Below, one piece after another: positions 6,401 through 6,450 of a DNA stretch of 6,450 nucleotides. A program made the position numbers and the translations under genes. Within the stretch, counting starts at the first letter, position 1. Each line of letters opens with the position of its first letter. This stretch comes from an uncultured Clostridia bacterium (GTDB taxonomy: Bacteria > Bacillota > Clostridia > Peptostreptococcales > Anaerovoracaceae), in contig CAKQHH010000049.1 in the NCBI GenBank assembly GCA_934234035.1, positions 1 to 6,450 on the forward strand, given 5' to 3'. Under the pieces are notes generated by a model. The model was not told where the DNA came from and made no database searches. It saw only the letters and a list, made by a program, of their open reading frames with translations.

Positions 6401-6450
6401 TTTGCGTATCAAAACCGATTTCATTGGGTTTCCGAGGAATCGTACGCAAA
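6401..6450. repeat. Inverted repeat at the window edge
   Basis: Outer arms tttgcgta (6401-6408) and tacgcaaa (6443-6450) are perfect 8-bp complements. An inner pair, cgatt (6416-6420) and aatcg (6438-6442), can extend the fold with an asymmetric bulge. The right arm ends at the window edge, so its true extent is unknown. No gene is supported in 6356-6450. Confidence 0.45.

Noticed and set aside
6249..6449. A minus-strand open frame overlapping the kinase 3' end and the terminal inverted repeats.
   Set aside because: It begins with TTG, lacks a clear ribosome site, and crosses the kinase terminator and GC-rich palindrome; there is no support for a gene.

Overview
The window carries a Gram-positive (Firmicutes) heat-shock operon, hrcA-grpE-dnaK-dnaJ, on the minus strand. 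A divergent pyridoxamine/pyridoxal kinase-type gene lies on the plus strand, and a tandem-repeat array lies beyond the 3' end of dnaJ. The gene order, a perfect CIRCE operator, the DnaK N-terminal domain without the proteobacterial insert, strong AGGAGG-type ribosome sites and the kinase's sequence all point to a low-to-moderate GC Firmicute. Class Clostridia is most likely and Lachnospiraceae is plausible; the species cannot be read from the sequence.

Layout. 1-460: an array of exact 86-bp period, with five full units and a sixth that stops after 30 bp. Each period contains a 54-bp inverted-repeat core and a 32-bp insert. 461-573: unique spacer holding the operon's intrinsic terminator. 574-1719 dnaJ (-); 1720-1815 intergenic with a strong hairpin; 1816-3690 dnaK (-); 3716-4285 grpE (-); 4278-5330 hrcA (-), overlapping grpE by 8 bp. 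5331-5503: divergent control region with the hrcA ribosome site, CIRCE, the hrcA promoter and, facing the other way, the kinase promoter and ribosome site. 5504-6334: kinase (+). 6333-6450: its terminator followed by two further inverted repeats that run to the window edge.

How the genes work together. HrcA is the repressor that binds CIRCE just downstream of the operon's own promoter. GrpE, DnaK and DnaJ form the Hsp70 chaperone cycle: DnaJ delivers substrate and stimulates ATP hydrolysis, and GrpE exchanges nucleotide. In Firmicutes HrcA activity usually depends on GroEL, which gives feedback control; that part is family knowledge. The kinase belongs to vitamin B6 salvage and has its own promoter, so nothing here ties it functionally to the chaperones.

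The four chaperone-operon genes and the kinase are ordinary. The material most worth a second look is the 86-bp palindromic array, above all its equal-length but strongly diverged fifth insert, and the hairpin between dnaK and dnaJ whose T-tract faces the antisense direction. I saw no convincing new multi-gene system.
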